Assembly (NCBI RefSeq): GCF_014646015.1
Contig: NZ_BMMQ01000007.1
Location: forward strand, 62,001-126,000
Direction of reading: 5' to 3'
Source: Microbacterium nanhaiense
GTDB taxonomy: Bacteria; Actinomycetota; Actinomycetes; Actinomycetales; Microbacteriaceae
DNA: 64,000 nt
The translations under genes were made by a program, and so were the position numbers. This document shows positions 22,892-33,586 of the stretch, piece by piece (within the stretch, counting starts at the first letter, position 1; each line of letters opens with the position of its first letter). The notes under the pieces are model-generated. The model made no database searches. It saw nothing but the letters and a program-made list of their open reading frames with translations, and had not been told where the DNA came from.

Positions 22892-23572
22892 TCACTGGCT
22901 CGTGCTTGTCTCGGATCGTCCGGTCATCTTTTCACGGCGGACGCGGCGCACCCGAAGGACAATGAAGAGAACAACAGCAGCGACCACCGCGACGATGACA
23001 ACCTTCTGGAGAACATCGGCGTACGGTTCGACGGCCGCCCAGTTCTCGCCAAGGTAGAAACCCGAGAGCACGAAGATCGAGTTCCAGATCAGGCTTCCCG
23101 CTGTGGTCAGGAGCGTGAAGCGAACGACATTCATCCGCTCGATGCCCGCGGGAATCGAGATCAGACTCCGGAAGATCGGAATCATCCGACCGAAGAACAC
23201 CGCCTTGTCACCATGCTTTCCGAACCATGATTCGGCCTTGTCGACATCTGACAGCCTCATCAGCGGTGCTCGGGCGATGATTCGACGCAGTCGGTCGCGG
23301 CCCAGCCATGCCCCGAGCCCGTATAGAGCGAGCGCACCCACAACCGATCCCAGAGTTGTCCACATAAGAACTTCAACGAGGGTGAAGCCGCCCCGGCTCG
23401 CGGTGAATCCGGCCAGCGGCAGAATTACCTCACTCGGAAGGGGAGGGAAAAGATTCTCGAGCGCGATTGCCAGGCCGGCGCCGGGACCACCGAGCGCTTC
23501 CATGAGATTGACCGCCCATCCGGCAATCCCGGTGAGGTCAGAGGCTGAGTCAGTTGCAGCGGTTGCGATCAT
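22892..23572 (-). CDS. DedA-family membrane protein
   Basis: This is 226 residues. The DedA/SNARE-associated domain shows ENLFPPLPSEVILPLAGF near residue 39, then GALALYGLGAWLGRDRLRR, FGRMIPIFRSLISIPAGIERM and FTLLTTAGSLIWNSIFVLSGFYLG, with a C-terminal helix and an RRVRREK tail. DedA proteins are half-transporters needed for membrane homeostasis, and some (UptA, PetA) recycle undecaprenyl phosphate or phospholipids. Conserved E, FGR-IP-R residues are present. It is a single gene with no operon partner. It lies in the GGATCC-free stretch. Confidence 0.92.
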   Translation of the reverse strand: MIATAATDSASDLTGIAGWAVNLMEALGGPGAGLAIALENLFPPLPSEVILPLAGFTASRGGFTLVEVLMWTTLGSVVGALALYGLGAWLGRDRLRRIIARAPLMRLSDVDKAESWFGKHGDKAVFFGRMIPIFRSLISIPAGIERMNVVRFTLLTTAGSLIWNSIFVLSGFYLGENWAAVEPYADVLQKVVIVAVVAAVVLFIVLRVRRVRREKMTGRSETSTSQ

Positions 23573-23895
23573 AAAAACAACGCTAGAAACCCACCTCCGC
23601 CGTGTCAGTAGAGCAAACCACCCAGTTGCGGAGAGGCGCGCCGGAGTGCTCGGGGTGGGGTAATCCTCACCCCCTTCGAACGCAACACCGCCTACGACTT
23701 CCCCAGAACCGGCACATTACTGACCCCGTCGATAACGATCGTTTAGGGCCGGTGCTTCTTCCCGCCTGTGAAGCTGAACCGCCTCGCCGGCATCTCCGGA
23801 CGCAGAAGCGAAGCTCTGCGCGCGCGGCCACCCCGGCCGCGTGGCGTGGTCGGGATCAGTCCCGCGCGCCGGGCACGTCGCCGACGCGACTGCAC
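23573..23895. other. Non-coding 323-bp stretch between dedA and the copper ATPase
   Basis: No full gene is visible. A plus-strand frame ends VILTPFERNTAYDFPRTGTL shortly before a stop at 23743-23745. It reads like a genuine but truncated protein tail, which I do not recognise. The remainder toward 23895 lies just past the ATPase stop codon on the minus strand and holds no clear terminator. Confidence 0.3.
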
Positions 23896-26004
<2,109 letters not shown>

Positions 26005-26136
26005 GTGCCTCCCTCGCTTCGGTTGCCTACAGAGTTGGACGGAGCGACCCGCCGGTCATTCGCCCCGCGGCGCGAGCGTGGATCCCGCTTCCTCGACCGC
26101 AGCCCTGTTGCCCTCATACCCATTCATGCGGCAAGC

Positions 26137-26153
26137 ATACCCCCGGGGGGTAT
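26137..26153. promoter_or_regulatory. CsoR-like copper operator upstream of copB
   Basis: ATACCCC-CGG-GGGGTAT is a perfect palindrome with a 3-base centre. Published CsoR operators share the ATACCC...GGGTAT form with a G/C-rich core, so a CsoR repressor probably controls copB from here. No csoR gene is present in the window. A 23-codon frame (26056-26127) between operator and copB lacks a ribosome site. Confidence 0.65.
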
Positions 26154-26257
26154 CCATCGGGCGGTGATCGACCAATAATCACCCGAGTTCGGGCGCGGGG
26201 AGTCGATTCGCCCCATCACCGCTCCGGTCGGCGCAGCCCCATGCAGGCCGGAGCGGC

Positions 26258-26767
26258 TCAACGCACCATGCGAAGCTCCACGAGCCCTTCGATGCCGGGA
26301 TCCGCGAATACATGCCCGTCTTCGTGAAACCCGTGGCTCTCGTAGAACGCGCGAGCCGCGCTGTTCGCGCTCGCGACCCAGAGCTGAGCGGGTTCATCCC
26401 CAAGGACCGCCGCCAGGAGCGCGTGCCCGACGCCCGCACCCTGCTCCGAAGCGAGCAGGTAGATCGAGAACAAGTGGAGCTCGCGCGCAGCCTCAATGCC
26501 CTTCAGAGCGTCGGGGTGATCCGAGGATCCAGCAAATGCGAAACCAACGATTCGCTCGGCTCGCTCCGCCACGGCGACGATCCCGGGCACGGGATCGCGC
26601 CCGAGGATCCTCGTCCACAGGCGGCGGCGCGCCTTCGGCGCGGACGCGTCGAAGAATCGCTCCGGAATGAGGCCGGCGTATGTCTCCCGCCACGTTGCGA
26701 CGTGAACAGCGGCAATCGCATCGGCGTCTTCGATCGTTGCTGCACGGACATGAGGAAGAGGCGTCAT
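26258..26767 (-). CDS. GNAT-family N-acetyltransferase
   Basis: This is 169 residues. VRAATIEDADAIAAVHVATW and RETYAGLIPERFF at the N-terminus are typical of the RimI-like group often called phosphinothricin or ribosomal-protein acetyltransferases. ELHLFSIYLLASEQGAGVG provides the acetyl-CoA loop, and LWVASANSAARAFYESHGF completes the fold. The acceptor is unknown. It is divergent from the TetR gene at 26863; the 95-bp gap contains the TetR operators, so it may be co-regulated. Confidence 0.9.
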   Translation of the reverse strand: MTPLPHVRAATIEDADAIAAVHVATWRETYAGLIPERFFDASAPKARRRLWTRILGRDPVPGIVAVAERAERIVGFAFAGSSDHPDALKGIEAARELHLFSIYLLASEQGAGVGHALLAAVLGDEPAQLWVASANSAARAFYESHGFHEDGHVFADPGIEGLVELRMVR

Positions 26768-26812
26768 GGCTAGACAGTAGCGTCGCGCGCTCGGCCACCT
26801 TTCACGCCTAAG

Positions 26813-26842
26813 CTACGAATGGTAACCTACGAATAGTAGCTT
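26813..26842. promoter_or_regulatory. TetR-type operator: two 14-bp direct repeats
   Basis: CTACGAATGGTAAC (26813-26826) is followed directly by CTACGAATAGTAGC (26827-26840), 12 of 14 identical. The outer bases also form an inverted repeat AAGCTAC...GTAGCTT. This lies 20-50 bases before the TetR gene and in the promoter of the divergent GNAT gene, the usual place for an autoregulatory TetR site. Confidence 0.55.
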
Positions 26843-26862
26843 GCTGATCGAGAGGGAGCCAG

Positions 26863-27486
26863 GTGAACCAGAACAATGCGGGATCGCCTCGTAGGCGTCT
26901 GCCGCGCGCCGAAAGGCATGCGCAGCTGCTCGAGACGGCGCGCGCATTCATCAAGGAATCCGGCACGGACGAGTTCACCCTCGGGCGTCTCGCCCTCGAA
27001 GCCGACGTCGCAAAGCCAGTCGTGTATGACCACTTCGGAGATCGGTCCAAGGTATTCGTCGAGCTTTACGAAGAGTTCGAAGCTCGGCAGCGATCGGCCC
27101 TTCTCTCATCGCTGTCCGACGACATGTCCGACCTTGAGCAGGTCTGCGCGATCGTTGCGCGCGCGTATATCGATTGCTGGCTGACGGAAGGGCGCGAGAT
27201 GGCGGGTGTCGTCGACGCGCTCGCCGGCTCACCCATGCTGGTGCGGCTGCGTCGCGACGCCGAGCAGGCCTATGTCGCGATGTGCCGGGAGCTGCTGAGA
27301 CCCATCGTCGGCCCCATCGACCCGGCGCGCATGCAAGCGGTCATCGGAGCGGGTGATGCCCTCGCCCGCGATGTGCTCGCCGGTGCGCTGGACGGGGACC
27401 ACGCACGACAGGTACTGACAGACGTCGTCGTGGCTATGGCCGTGGCGTCCGACCCCCTTTCACCCGGCGCGGCGGCACAGAAATGA
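26863..27486 (+). CDS. TetR-family transcriptional regulator
   Basis: This is 207 residues, GTG start with GAGAGGGAG upstream. The N-terminal helix-turn-helix is ERHAQLLETARAFIKESGTD, FTLGRLALEADVAKPVVYDHF, GDRSKVFVELYEEF, a clear TetR DNA-binding domain. The C-terminal ligand domain is all-helical and unassigned. Its stop overlaps the quinone-reductase start (ATGA), so it is co-transcribed with that gene and probably represses its own operon until an electrophile or quinone binds. This logic follows other TetR-NAD(P)H oxidoreductase pairs and is inference. Confidence 0.92.
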   Translation: MNQNNAGSPRRRLPRAERHAQLLETARAFIKESGTDEFTLGRLALEADVAKPVVYDHFGDRSKVFVELYEEFEARQRSALLSSLSDDMSDLEQVCAIVARAYIDCWLTEGREMAGVVDALAGSPMLVRLRRDAEQAYVAMCRELLRPIVGPIDPARMQAVIGAGDALARDVLAGALDGDHARQVLTDVVVAMAVASDPLSPGAAAQK

Positions 27487-28277
27487 CCATCGATCATCTC
27501 CACACGCCCGGTGCTGCGCTGTGGGTGCACGCCCACCCTCGTGAAGGCTCGCTGAACGACCGCCTCTTCCGCGAGGGCGTCAGTGCGCTGCGCGAGACCC
27601 GCGACGTCGCCACCTCGGACCTATACGCGGATGGCTTCGATCCGGCCCTGCGCGCAAGCGACCTCGGCGCCCTCTCCGGTGCCCCCGGAGGGATCGCCGA
27701 ACTGCTGGGCGATGCGTATGCGCAAAGGCAGCTCCCCGACGACGTGAGGCGGGAACAGGAGAAGGTCGCTGCGGCCGAACTCCTCGTCTTTCAGTTCCCC
27801 CTGTGGTGGTACGGGATGCCTGCGATGCTGAAGGGGTGGTTCGATCGGGTACTCACGGCGGGCTTCGCGTTCGGCGATATGGATCCCGAACTCGGAGTTC
27901 CGCGCCGGTACGGCGACGGAGGGCTGGCGGGTCGCCGAGCCCTCATCATCGTCACCGCGGGAGAAGACGAAAAGTCGATCGGACCCCGGGGCATCAGCGG
28001 AGATCTCGATTCCCTCCTCTTTCCCCTCACACACGGGACGCTCTGGTACGTCGGCATTGAAAGCTACGAACTGCACGTCATCCACGATGCCGACAATCTG
28101 GGTGAAGAAGGGGTCGAGAACGAGATGCAGAGGCTTCGGACGAGGCTCGAACACCTCGACTCGGAGACGCCCCGCGGCTTCCGCAAGCTGAGCGATGGAG
28201 AGTATCGAGGCTCACGCGCCCTCCGCGCGGACCTCGCCGCCGGTCGGACGGACCTGCATATTCATCTTCGCGACTGA
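27483..28277 (+). CDS. NAD(P)H:quinone oxidoreductase, flavodoxin-like (MdaB/NQO1 type)
   Basis: This is 264 residues. The flavodoxin-like fold appears as [20 protein letters not shown] (FMN/FAD phosphate loop), [22 protein letters not shown]-like core (here [18 protein letters not shown] then [13 protein letters not shown]) and [13 protein letters not shown]. These match NAD(P)H dehydrogenases that reduce quinones by two electrons and protect from redox cycling. The TetR gene overlaps its start. The C-terminal tail ([19 protein letters not shown]) is longer than in MdaB. Cytosolic, no signal peptide. Confidence 0.9.
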   Translation: [264 protein letters not shown]

Positions 28278-28328
28278 TGCCAGTGGGCGATCGCTGACGC
28301 ACCCACGGGAAGAGGTGCTACCCGCACA

Positions 28329-30263
28329 TCACCGCGCCTCCGGCACCCAGATCCGCATCGTGGACGGTCCGCGCTCGGCCCATTCGTGGTATGCCACAAG
28401 CGGCACCCTCAGGGTTTCAGGCGCCGCATCATCGGGCGCGGCGGCACCGTAGGGCCAACCCGCATCGTGACGACGACGGAGCGAGATCGCCGCCGTCACC
28501 CGGCCGTCCTCCTCCCGCAGCGGCTCATCCGTGAGAATCTCGGCGTCCGCAACATCGGATCCCAGATCCACCGATTCGAGCGCCAGCACCTCCGGCCCAC
28601 GCTCGACCGCGACCGTGCCGCGGATCGCGTCGATGCGGGGATCCGGGTGCGTCAGCCGCGGGGCGAGTGGCAGGTGCAACGTGACCGTGTCACCCGCTCG
28701 GAACTCGCGCCGCACCTCGAGGTAACCCGGGGCCACCTGGAGCGGCTCTGCGCCGCGCGCCGTGCGTAGCTCCGCGGTGGATCCCTCCGCCCACGCGGGA
28801 ACGCGCAGGGCGAGCGTCCACTCCCCCGAGGATCCCTCGCCGATCGTCACGACGATCGCGCCGTCGGCGGGATACTCGGTGGCGACCGCGAAGTCCGCGA
28901 AGGCCCCGCCGTCGAGGGGTGTGCGCACGGTCGCGGGCGCGTACTGATGCAGCTGCACGCCCGCGCCATCCGTCGTCGCGAGATACGACGCGAGGCTCGC
29001 GAAGGTGCGCGCGACGTTCGGCGGACAACACGAGACGTCGAACCACGGGGCGCGCAGCGACGACTCGGCTCGCGCCGACGGCGTATCCGGATCCGCGGGC
29101 TCCCCCGGCGTGCGCTGCTGGAGCGTGTTCGCGTAGTAGAAGGCTGTGCCGTCGGACGACGGGGAGGTCGCGACGACGTTGTAGAGCGTGCGCTCGATCA
29201 GGTCGGCGTAGTGCGCGCCGCCGCGGGCCAGCAGGAGCCGCCAGCTGAACTGCACCGAGGCGACGCCCGCGCACGTTTCGGAGTAGGCCCGGTCGCTCGG
29301 CAGTTCGAAGTCGGCGCCGAAGGCTTCGTCCTGGTGGTGCGCGCCCTGGCCGCCCGTGATGTATGTGCGGCGGGCGACGGTGTTGTCCCACTGCGTCGCG
29401 AGCGCGCCGAGCAGTTCCTCGTCGCCTGTCTCCGCCGCCGCATCGGCCGCCCCAGCGGACAAGTAGTTCGCGCGCACCGCGTGGCCGCGCAGCACGGTGG
29501 CCTCGCGGACGGGCTGGTCGTCCTGGAAGTACGCCTGTCCGAACTCGATGGGCCGCAGCACGCCGGTACCGCGCCGGTCGACGAATAGCTTCGCCTGTTC
29601 GACGTAGCGCCGGGATCCCGTGACGCGGGCGAGTTCGACCAGGCCCGTCTCGATCTCGGGGTGACCGCACACCGAGGCGATGCCGTCTTCGCCGAAGACC
29701 TCGCAGACGAGGTCCGCCGCACGCACGGCGACCTCGAGTAGCCCGTCATCGGATCCGGGCGCCGTGCGCGCGCGAGCGACGGCGGCCTGGAAGAGGTGGC
29801 CGAGGCAGTAGAGCTCGTGCCCCCATTCGAGATCCGACCACCGTGCGCTCTGCCCCTCACGCCCGAAGCGGGTATTGAGATACCCATCGGCCTCCTGCGC
29901 GGCGGCCACGCGGGAAACGGTCGCGCGGAAACTCCGCTCGAGATCGTCGTCGTGCGCCCGCCCGAGCTCCCATGCGACCGCCTCGAGATACTTGTAGACC
30001 TCCGAGTCGGAGAACTCACGCCCTCGGCGCCCCGCCGGAAGCGTCCCGGAGGCCGCGAGGTCGAAGTTGCGGATCCACCCCTCGCGCTCGAGCCAGTGCG
30101 CGATGTGCGCGAGGGTTGCGCGGCGATTGACGTCCTGCCGCTCGGCCCAGAACCCGCCCGTGATCGAGACGGCGTCGAGCCCGAGCGGCCGCAGCGCGCC
30201 GGTCGAGGGCACAACGGGCGCGATCGGGGTGGGGGTGTGGGAGGTGATGGTCATCATGGTCAT
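28329..30263 (-). CDS. GH127 family beta-L-arabinofuranosidase (DUF1680)
   Basis: This is 644 residues, cytosolic. The Zn-cysteine active site of GH127 is intact: Glu329 and Cys331 in YSETCAG, and Cys412-Cys413 in VSCCPPNVART. These correspond by motif to the Glu/Cys/Cys/Cys Zn ligands of Bifidobacterium HypBA1, where the first Cys of the CC pair is the nucleophile. ITGGFWAERQDVNRRATLAH opens the alpha/alpha barrel; the C-terminal third is beta-rich. It removes beta-L-arabinofuranose from short oligosaccharides. The start overlaps the permease stop (ATGA), so it shares an operon with the ABC importer that would bring the sugar in. Confidence 0.92.
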   Translation of the reverse strand: MTMMTITSHTPTPIAPVVPSTGALRPLGLDAVSITGGFWAERQDVNRRATLAHIAHWLEREGWIRNFDLAASGTLPAGRRGREFSDSEVYKYLEAVAWELGRAHDDDLERSFRATVSRVAAAQEADGYLNTRFGREGQSARWSDLEWGHELYCLGHLFQAAVARARTAPGSDDGLLEVAVRAADLVCEVFGEDGIASVCGHPEIETGLVELARVTGSRRYVEQAKLFVDRRGTGVLRPIEFGQAYFQDDQPVREATVLRGHAVRANYLSAGAADAAAETGDEELLGALATQWDNTVARRTYITGGQGAHHQDEAFGADFELPSDRAYSETCAGVASVQFSWRLLLARGGAHYADLIERTLYNVVATSPSSDGTAFYYANTLQQRTPGEPADPDTPSARAESSLRAPWFDVSCCPPNVARTFASLASYLATTDGAGVQLHQYAPATVRTPLDGGAFADFAVATEYPADGAIVVTIGEGSSGEWTLALRVPAWAEGSTAELRTARGAEPLQVAPGYLEVRREFRAGDTVTLHLPLAPRLTHPDPRIDAIRGTVAVERGPEVLALESVDLGSDVADAEILTDEPLREEDGRVTAAISLRRRHDAGWPYGAAAPDDAAPETLRVPLVAYHEWAERGPSTMRIWVPEAR

Positions 30264-31153
30264 CCTTTGAATGCGCCGGACATGAAGCCCTGCACGTAGT
30301 GGCGCTGAAGAACGAGGAAAAGAAGCACACAGGGCAGCGCGAGCACGGAAACTCCCGCGAGTGTGGCCCCATAGTCGATGACTCCCATCGTCTGGCCGCG
30401 CAGGTTCGCGACAGCGAGCGGGAGGGTCATGCGGTTCGTGTCGCTGATCAGGATCAGCGGAGCGATGAAGTCGTTCCAGGCGGTGAGGAAGGCGAAGAGA
30501 CCGACCGTGATGAGGCCAGGTTTCGTCGCGGGTAGCAGCACCCGCCAGAGTGCTGTGAAGCTGTTGCAGCCGTCAACGAGTGCCGCCTCGTCGAGTTCGC
30601 GCGGAATCGACTCGAAGGATATCCGCATCATGAACGTCGAGAACGGCAACTGAAACATCGTCAACACCAGCGCGACGCCGATCGTCGTGTTGCCGAGGCC
30701 GAGCGCGTTCAGGATCACGTAGAGCGGGATCAGCAGCGTGGCGTAGGGCACCATCAGGATCGCGAGCGTCGTGAGGAAGAGCGCGGTCTTGCCCGGGAAG
30801 GTGAAGCGCGCGAACGCGTAACCGCCAAGGAACGAGATGACGAGCGTGAGGATGACGGTGAGGCCCGAGACCACGAGAGAGTTCCCGAGGTATACCCAGA
30901 TCCCGGCCTGGAACTCCGCGAGAGTCGCATAGTTGCCGAGCCCCCAGCCATCCGTCTGGCTCGTGCCTGCGCGGGGAGCGAACGACGTCACCACCGCCCA
31001 AACGAGCGGATAGAGGAACACTGCCGCCAGTGCCGCGGAGACGATTCCGAACGGCGCGCGGCGCAGGAGAGCGCCCCAGCCGCCGGTGCGCCGCGGGGCT
31101 CGTCGGCCGCCGGTCAGGAGTGCTTCGGTCTGAGTGGGAGCGAGCGTCACCAT
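30260..31153 (-). CDS. ABC sugar importer permease, MalG type
   Basis: This is 297 residues with six membrane helices (first at about 35-55). The cytoplasmic EAA loop is present near the usual place as SIPRELDEAALVDGCNSFTALW. Features such as TTLAILMVPYATLLIPLYVI and FAFLTAWNDFIAPLILI match carbohydrate-uptake CUT1 permeases. It pairs with the permease at 31155-32063 and the binding protein at 32115-33413. A 4-base overlap joins it to the GH127 gene. Expected substrate: an arabinose-containing oligosaccharide, inferred from the neighbouring enzyme. Confidence 0.93.
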   Translation of the reverse strand: MVTLAPTQTEALLTGGRRAPRRTGGWGALLRRAPFGIVSAALAAVFLYPLVWAVVTSFAPRAGTSQTDGWGLGNYATLAEFQAGIWVYLGNSLVVSGLTVILTLVISFLGGYAFARFTFPGKTALFLTTLAILMVPYATLLIPLYVILNALGLGNTTIGVALVLTMFQLPFSTFMMRISFESIPRELDEAALVDGCNSFTALWRVLLPATKPGLITVGLFAFLTAWNDFIAPLILISDTNRMTLPLAVANLRGQTMGVIDYGATLAGVSVLALPCVLLFLVLQRHYVQGFMSGAFKG

Positions 31154-31154
31154 G

Positions 31155-32063
31155 TCAGCTCTCCTCTCCGCCGCGGAGGATCCGCAGCTGGAAGACGTTG
31201 ATCACGACAAGGGCGATCAGGACGATCACCGAGAGCGCGCCCGCGACGCCCAGGTGGTTCTGCCCCTGGAACGCCATCGAGTACATCAGCTGCACGACCG
31301 TCATCGTGCTGTTGTCCGGGCCGCCCTTGGTGAGGATGTAGAACTGCTCGAATGCGAGCAGCGAGCCCGTCACGCACATCACGATTGTGAGCGCGAACGT
31401 CGGTCGCATGAGGGGCATCGTCACGTGCAGGAACGTCTGCACCTTCGACGCGCCGTCGATGCGTGCCGCTTCGTAGACCTCGCCCGGAATCGCCTGAAGC
31501 CCAACGAGCATCAACAGCATGTAGAAGCCCGTGAAGCGCCAAACGATGAGGAAGACGGTCGCCCAGAGCGCGCCGCCCGGTGTGCCCAGGATGGTGAATC
31601 CGGCCGATTCCATCCAGGCGGAGAATGGCCCCGCGATCGGGGAGTACAGCACGTAAAACAGGAGCGATGCCGATGCAAGGCCGAGGGCGCTCGGGACGAG
31701 GAACGCCGTCCGCAGGAACGACCGCCACCGCGACGACTCCTGCACGAGCAGGGCGAGGCCGAGACCGAGTGCGATGAGGAGCACGGTTGCCACAACCGTA
31801 TAGACGATCGTGAAGCGGATCGCGTCCCAGAACAGCCGGTGGTCGACGGCCGCGATGAAGTTCTCGGGGATGTTCCATCCGCGGAACCCGGCGAGCAGGG
31901 GCCAGTCGGCGAGCGACATCACGATCACGAGCGCGAGCGGGATGACGAAGAGCACCCCGACGAACAGGGCGGTGGGCGCGGCATACAGCCATCCCAGAAG
32001 GGCGTGATCGCGCTGTGCGCGGGTGCGGCCGCGCCTCGGTGCGGTCGGTGCATGGGTGGTCAT
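31155..32063 (-). CDS. ABC sugar importer permease, MalF/UgpA type
   Basis: This is 302 residues with six helices. It has a typical CUT1 start, LLGWLYAAPTALFVGVLFVI, and the EAA loop LQAIPGEVYEAARIDGASKV. LTKGGPDNSTMTVVQLMYSM is the conserved segment after helix 5. It ends one base before the start of the MalG-type gene, and a stem-loop separates it from the upstream binding-protein gene. No ATPase gene is in the cluster, as in many actinobacterial CUT1 systems that use a shared MsiK/MalK-type ATPase encoded elsewhere. Confidence 0.93.
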   Translation of the reverse strand: MTTHAPTAPRRGRTRAQRDHALLGWLYAAPTALFVGVLFVIPLALVIVMSLADWPLLAGFRGWNIPENFIAAVDHRLFWDAIRFTIVYTVVATVLLIALGLGLALLVQESSRWRSFLRTAFLVPSALGLASASLLFYVLYSPIAGPFSAWMESAGFTILGTPGGALWATVFLIVWRFTGFYMLLMLVGLQAIPGEVYEAARIDGASKVQTFLHVTMPLMRPTFALTIVMCVTGSLLAFEQFYILTKGGPDNSTMTVVQLMYSMAFQGQNHLGVAGALSVIVLIALVVINVFQLRILRGGEES

Positions 32064-32080
32064 GGAGAGCCTCCTTGAGC

Positions 32081-32109
32081 GAGGCCGGGGCTTGGATCGC
32101 CCCGGCCTC
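32081..32109 (-). terminator. Stem-loop between binding-protein and permease genes
   Basis: GAGGCCGGGGC (32081-32091) and GCCCCGGCCTC (32099-32109) form a perfect 11-bp stem with a 7-base loop. It lies 5 bases after the binding-protein stop, within the operon. Such elements commonly stabilise the 3' end of the binding-protein mRNA or partially terminate, giving more binding protein than permease. Confidence 0.75.
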
Positions 32110-32114
32110 TGGCA

Positions 32115-33413
32115 TCACTGGGACAGGATGTCGGTCAGAGCAGCGTTGTCCTCCTCGAGACTGCCGCCCTCGCCCAGGACCTCATTGCGAACCAGCGTCA
32201 ACCACGGGCTGCCTGCGGCGTTGAACGCCTGCTGGAAGTTCCTCGATACGGGCGTTCCACCCTGAGCAGCCACCTCGTTGATCGTGACGAGGCGCGGATC
32301 GGAAGCCGCGTGAGTGTTGTCGGCGAGATCCCCGCGGGAGACGACGTTGCCGCCGGCCGCGAGGACGTCGACCTGCGTCTCCTCCGACATCATCCAGGCG
32401 AGGAAGTTCCATGCCTGTTCGGAATTCTCCGAATCCTTCGAAATGCCGATGCTGTCTCCACCGACGAACGTCGAGGCACCACCGTCGGTGCCCGGAAGCC
32501 CGGCAACGCCGGCGTCGAAGGAGAGCGAGGGGAGGAGCGTTGCCGGATACGGCATGATCCCGACCTTGCCCTCTTGGAACCCGGCGACCCACGTCGCGCC
32601 GGTTTCGTCCTCGGATCCCGGGGCGAGGATCCCGTCTTCGGCCAGCCCTCTCCATGTGCTGTAGATCTCCTGCGCCGCCTCGCCGTCCAGGAGCGACTCT
32701 GTACCGTCGGGGCTCAGGACCTCCTCGCCGGAAGCCCAGATCGACGGGAACCAGGTGAACAACAGGCATCCACCGCAGTTGAGCCCCGTCGCAGTTCCCG
32801 AGACCCCCTCCAGGTCAAGCCCATCAACTGCTCGGGCGATCTCGGCGAATTCGGCGATCGTTTCGGGAGCCTTTTCGGGGTCGAAGCCGGCCTGCTCGAC
32901 GAGATCCTTGTTCCACATCATGACCGACAGATCGAGCACGAATGGCAGGGCATACTCCGCTCCGTCGATCGCTCCGGCCTGAAGATGCCCCTGGTTGATG
33001 TCGTCGGCGTAGTCGAGCTGATCGATCAGCGGAGCGAGATCCTGGAACAGCCCCTGATCGGCCCAGTTTGGAACGTAGACAACGTCTGCAGCGAAGAGAT
33101 CGGGCAGCCCGCCCGAACCAGCAGCGGCACCCACCTTCGCGACGTAATCGTCGTTCGGTACAACGGTGAGCTCCACCTGGTTTTCGTGGCTTTCGTTGTA
33201 GGCGTCGACGAGGAGTTTTGCCTGAGCCTCGATCGGCGCGCGCGTCCACAGCGTCAGGGTCGTCCCGTCATCCACCCCCTCGACGGGAATATCTTCTGCG
33301 GCGGTCTGGTCGCCGGATCCGCCGGCGCACCCCGCAAGGCCGGCGGCGAGCGCGCCCGTCGCCGTAAGGGTGACGATGCGCATCGCGAACGAGCGCTGGG
33401 TCTTCCTGATCAT
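32115..33413 (-). CDS. ABC importer extracellular sugar-binding lipoprotein
   Basis: This is 432 residues. The signal peptide LTATGALAAGLAGCAGGSGD contains a lipobox (LAGC). Body motifs typical of family 1 solute-binding proteins follow: TLTLWTRAPIEAQAKLLVDA, GSGGLPDLFAADVVYVPN, LPFVLDLSVMMWNKDLVEQA and NSEQAWNFLAWMMSEETQ. Start 33413 is chosen because GAGGAG stands 7 bases upstream. It delivers the oligosaccharide to the two permeases downstream. It is divergent from a LacI gene, with a palindromic operator between them. Confidence 0.93.
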   Translation of the reverse strand: MIRKTQRSFAMRIVTLTATGALAAGLAGCAGGSGDQTAAEDIPVEGVDDGTTLTLWTRAPIEAQAKLLVDAYNESHENQVELTVVPNDDYVAKVGAAAGSGGLPDLFAADVVYVPNWADQGLFQDLAPLIDQLDYADDINQGHLQAGAIDGAEYALPFVLDLSVMMWNKDLVEQAGFDPEKAPETIAEFAEIARAVDGLDLEGVSGTATGLNCGGCLLFTWFPSIWASGEEVLSPDGTESLLDGEAAQEIYSTWRGLAEDGILAPGSEDETGATWVAGFQEGKVGIMPYPATLLPSLSFDAGVAGLPGTDGGASTFVGGDSIGISKDSENSEQAWNFLAWMMSEETQVDVLAAGGNVVSRGDLADNTHAASDPRLVTINEVAAQGGTPVSRNFQQAFNAAGSPWLTLVRNEVLGEGGSLEEDNAALTDILSQ

Positions 33414-33473
33414 GTGTCTGCTCCTCTTGCTCCTCGTTGAGCGAGCACCCGTTTCGCAGCTGTGCTCGGACCA

Positions 33474-33488
33474 TTCGAAATCTTCGAA
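33474..33488. promoter_or_regulatory. Palindromic operator in the SBP/LacI divergent promoter
   Basis: TTCGAA-ATC-TTCGAA is two palindromic hexamers with a 3-base spacer; the surrounding bases (CCATT...AATGG) extend the symmetry with one gap. It is 60 bases from the binding-protein start and 99 from the LacI start, a typical site for local LacI control. A GCTTTCGG half-site follows. Confidence 0.55.
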
Positions 33489-33586
33489 ATGGCTTTCGGT
33501 CAATGTACCGGGATTATTCCGGCGCAGTCAAGGGGATCTCCTCGTTCGCGCACGAAGGGGTTTCGAGTCTGCGAGAATCTGTAGTC

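Noticed and set aside
23667..23745. Plus-strand peptide tail VILTPFERNTAYDF... ending at a stop
   Set aside because: Too short to identify, no start codon in context; reported only within the gap description.
26056..26127. A 23-codon minus-strand frame between the CsoR-like site and copB
   Set aside because: No ribosome site and no recognisable leader-peptide pattern; chance frame is more likely.
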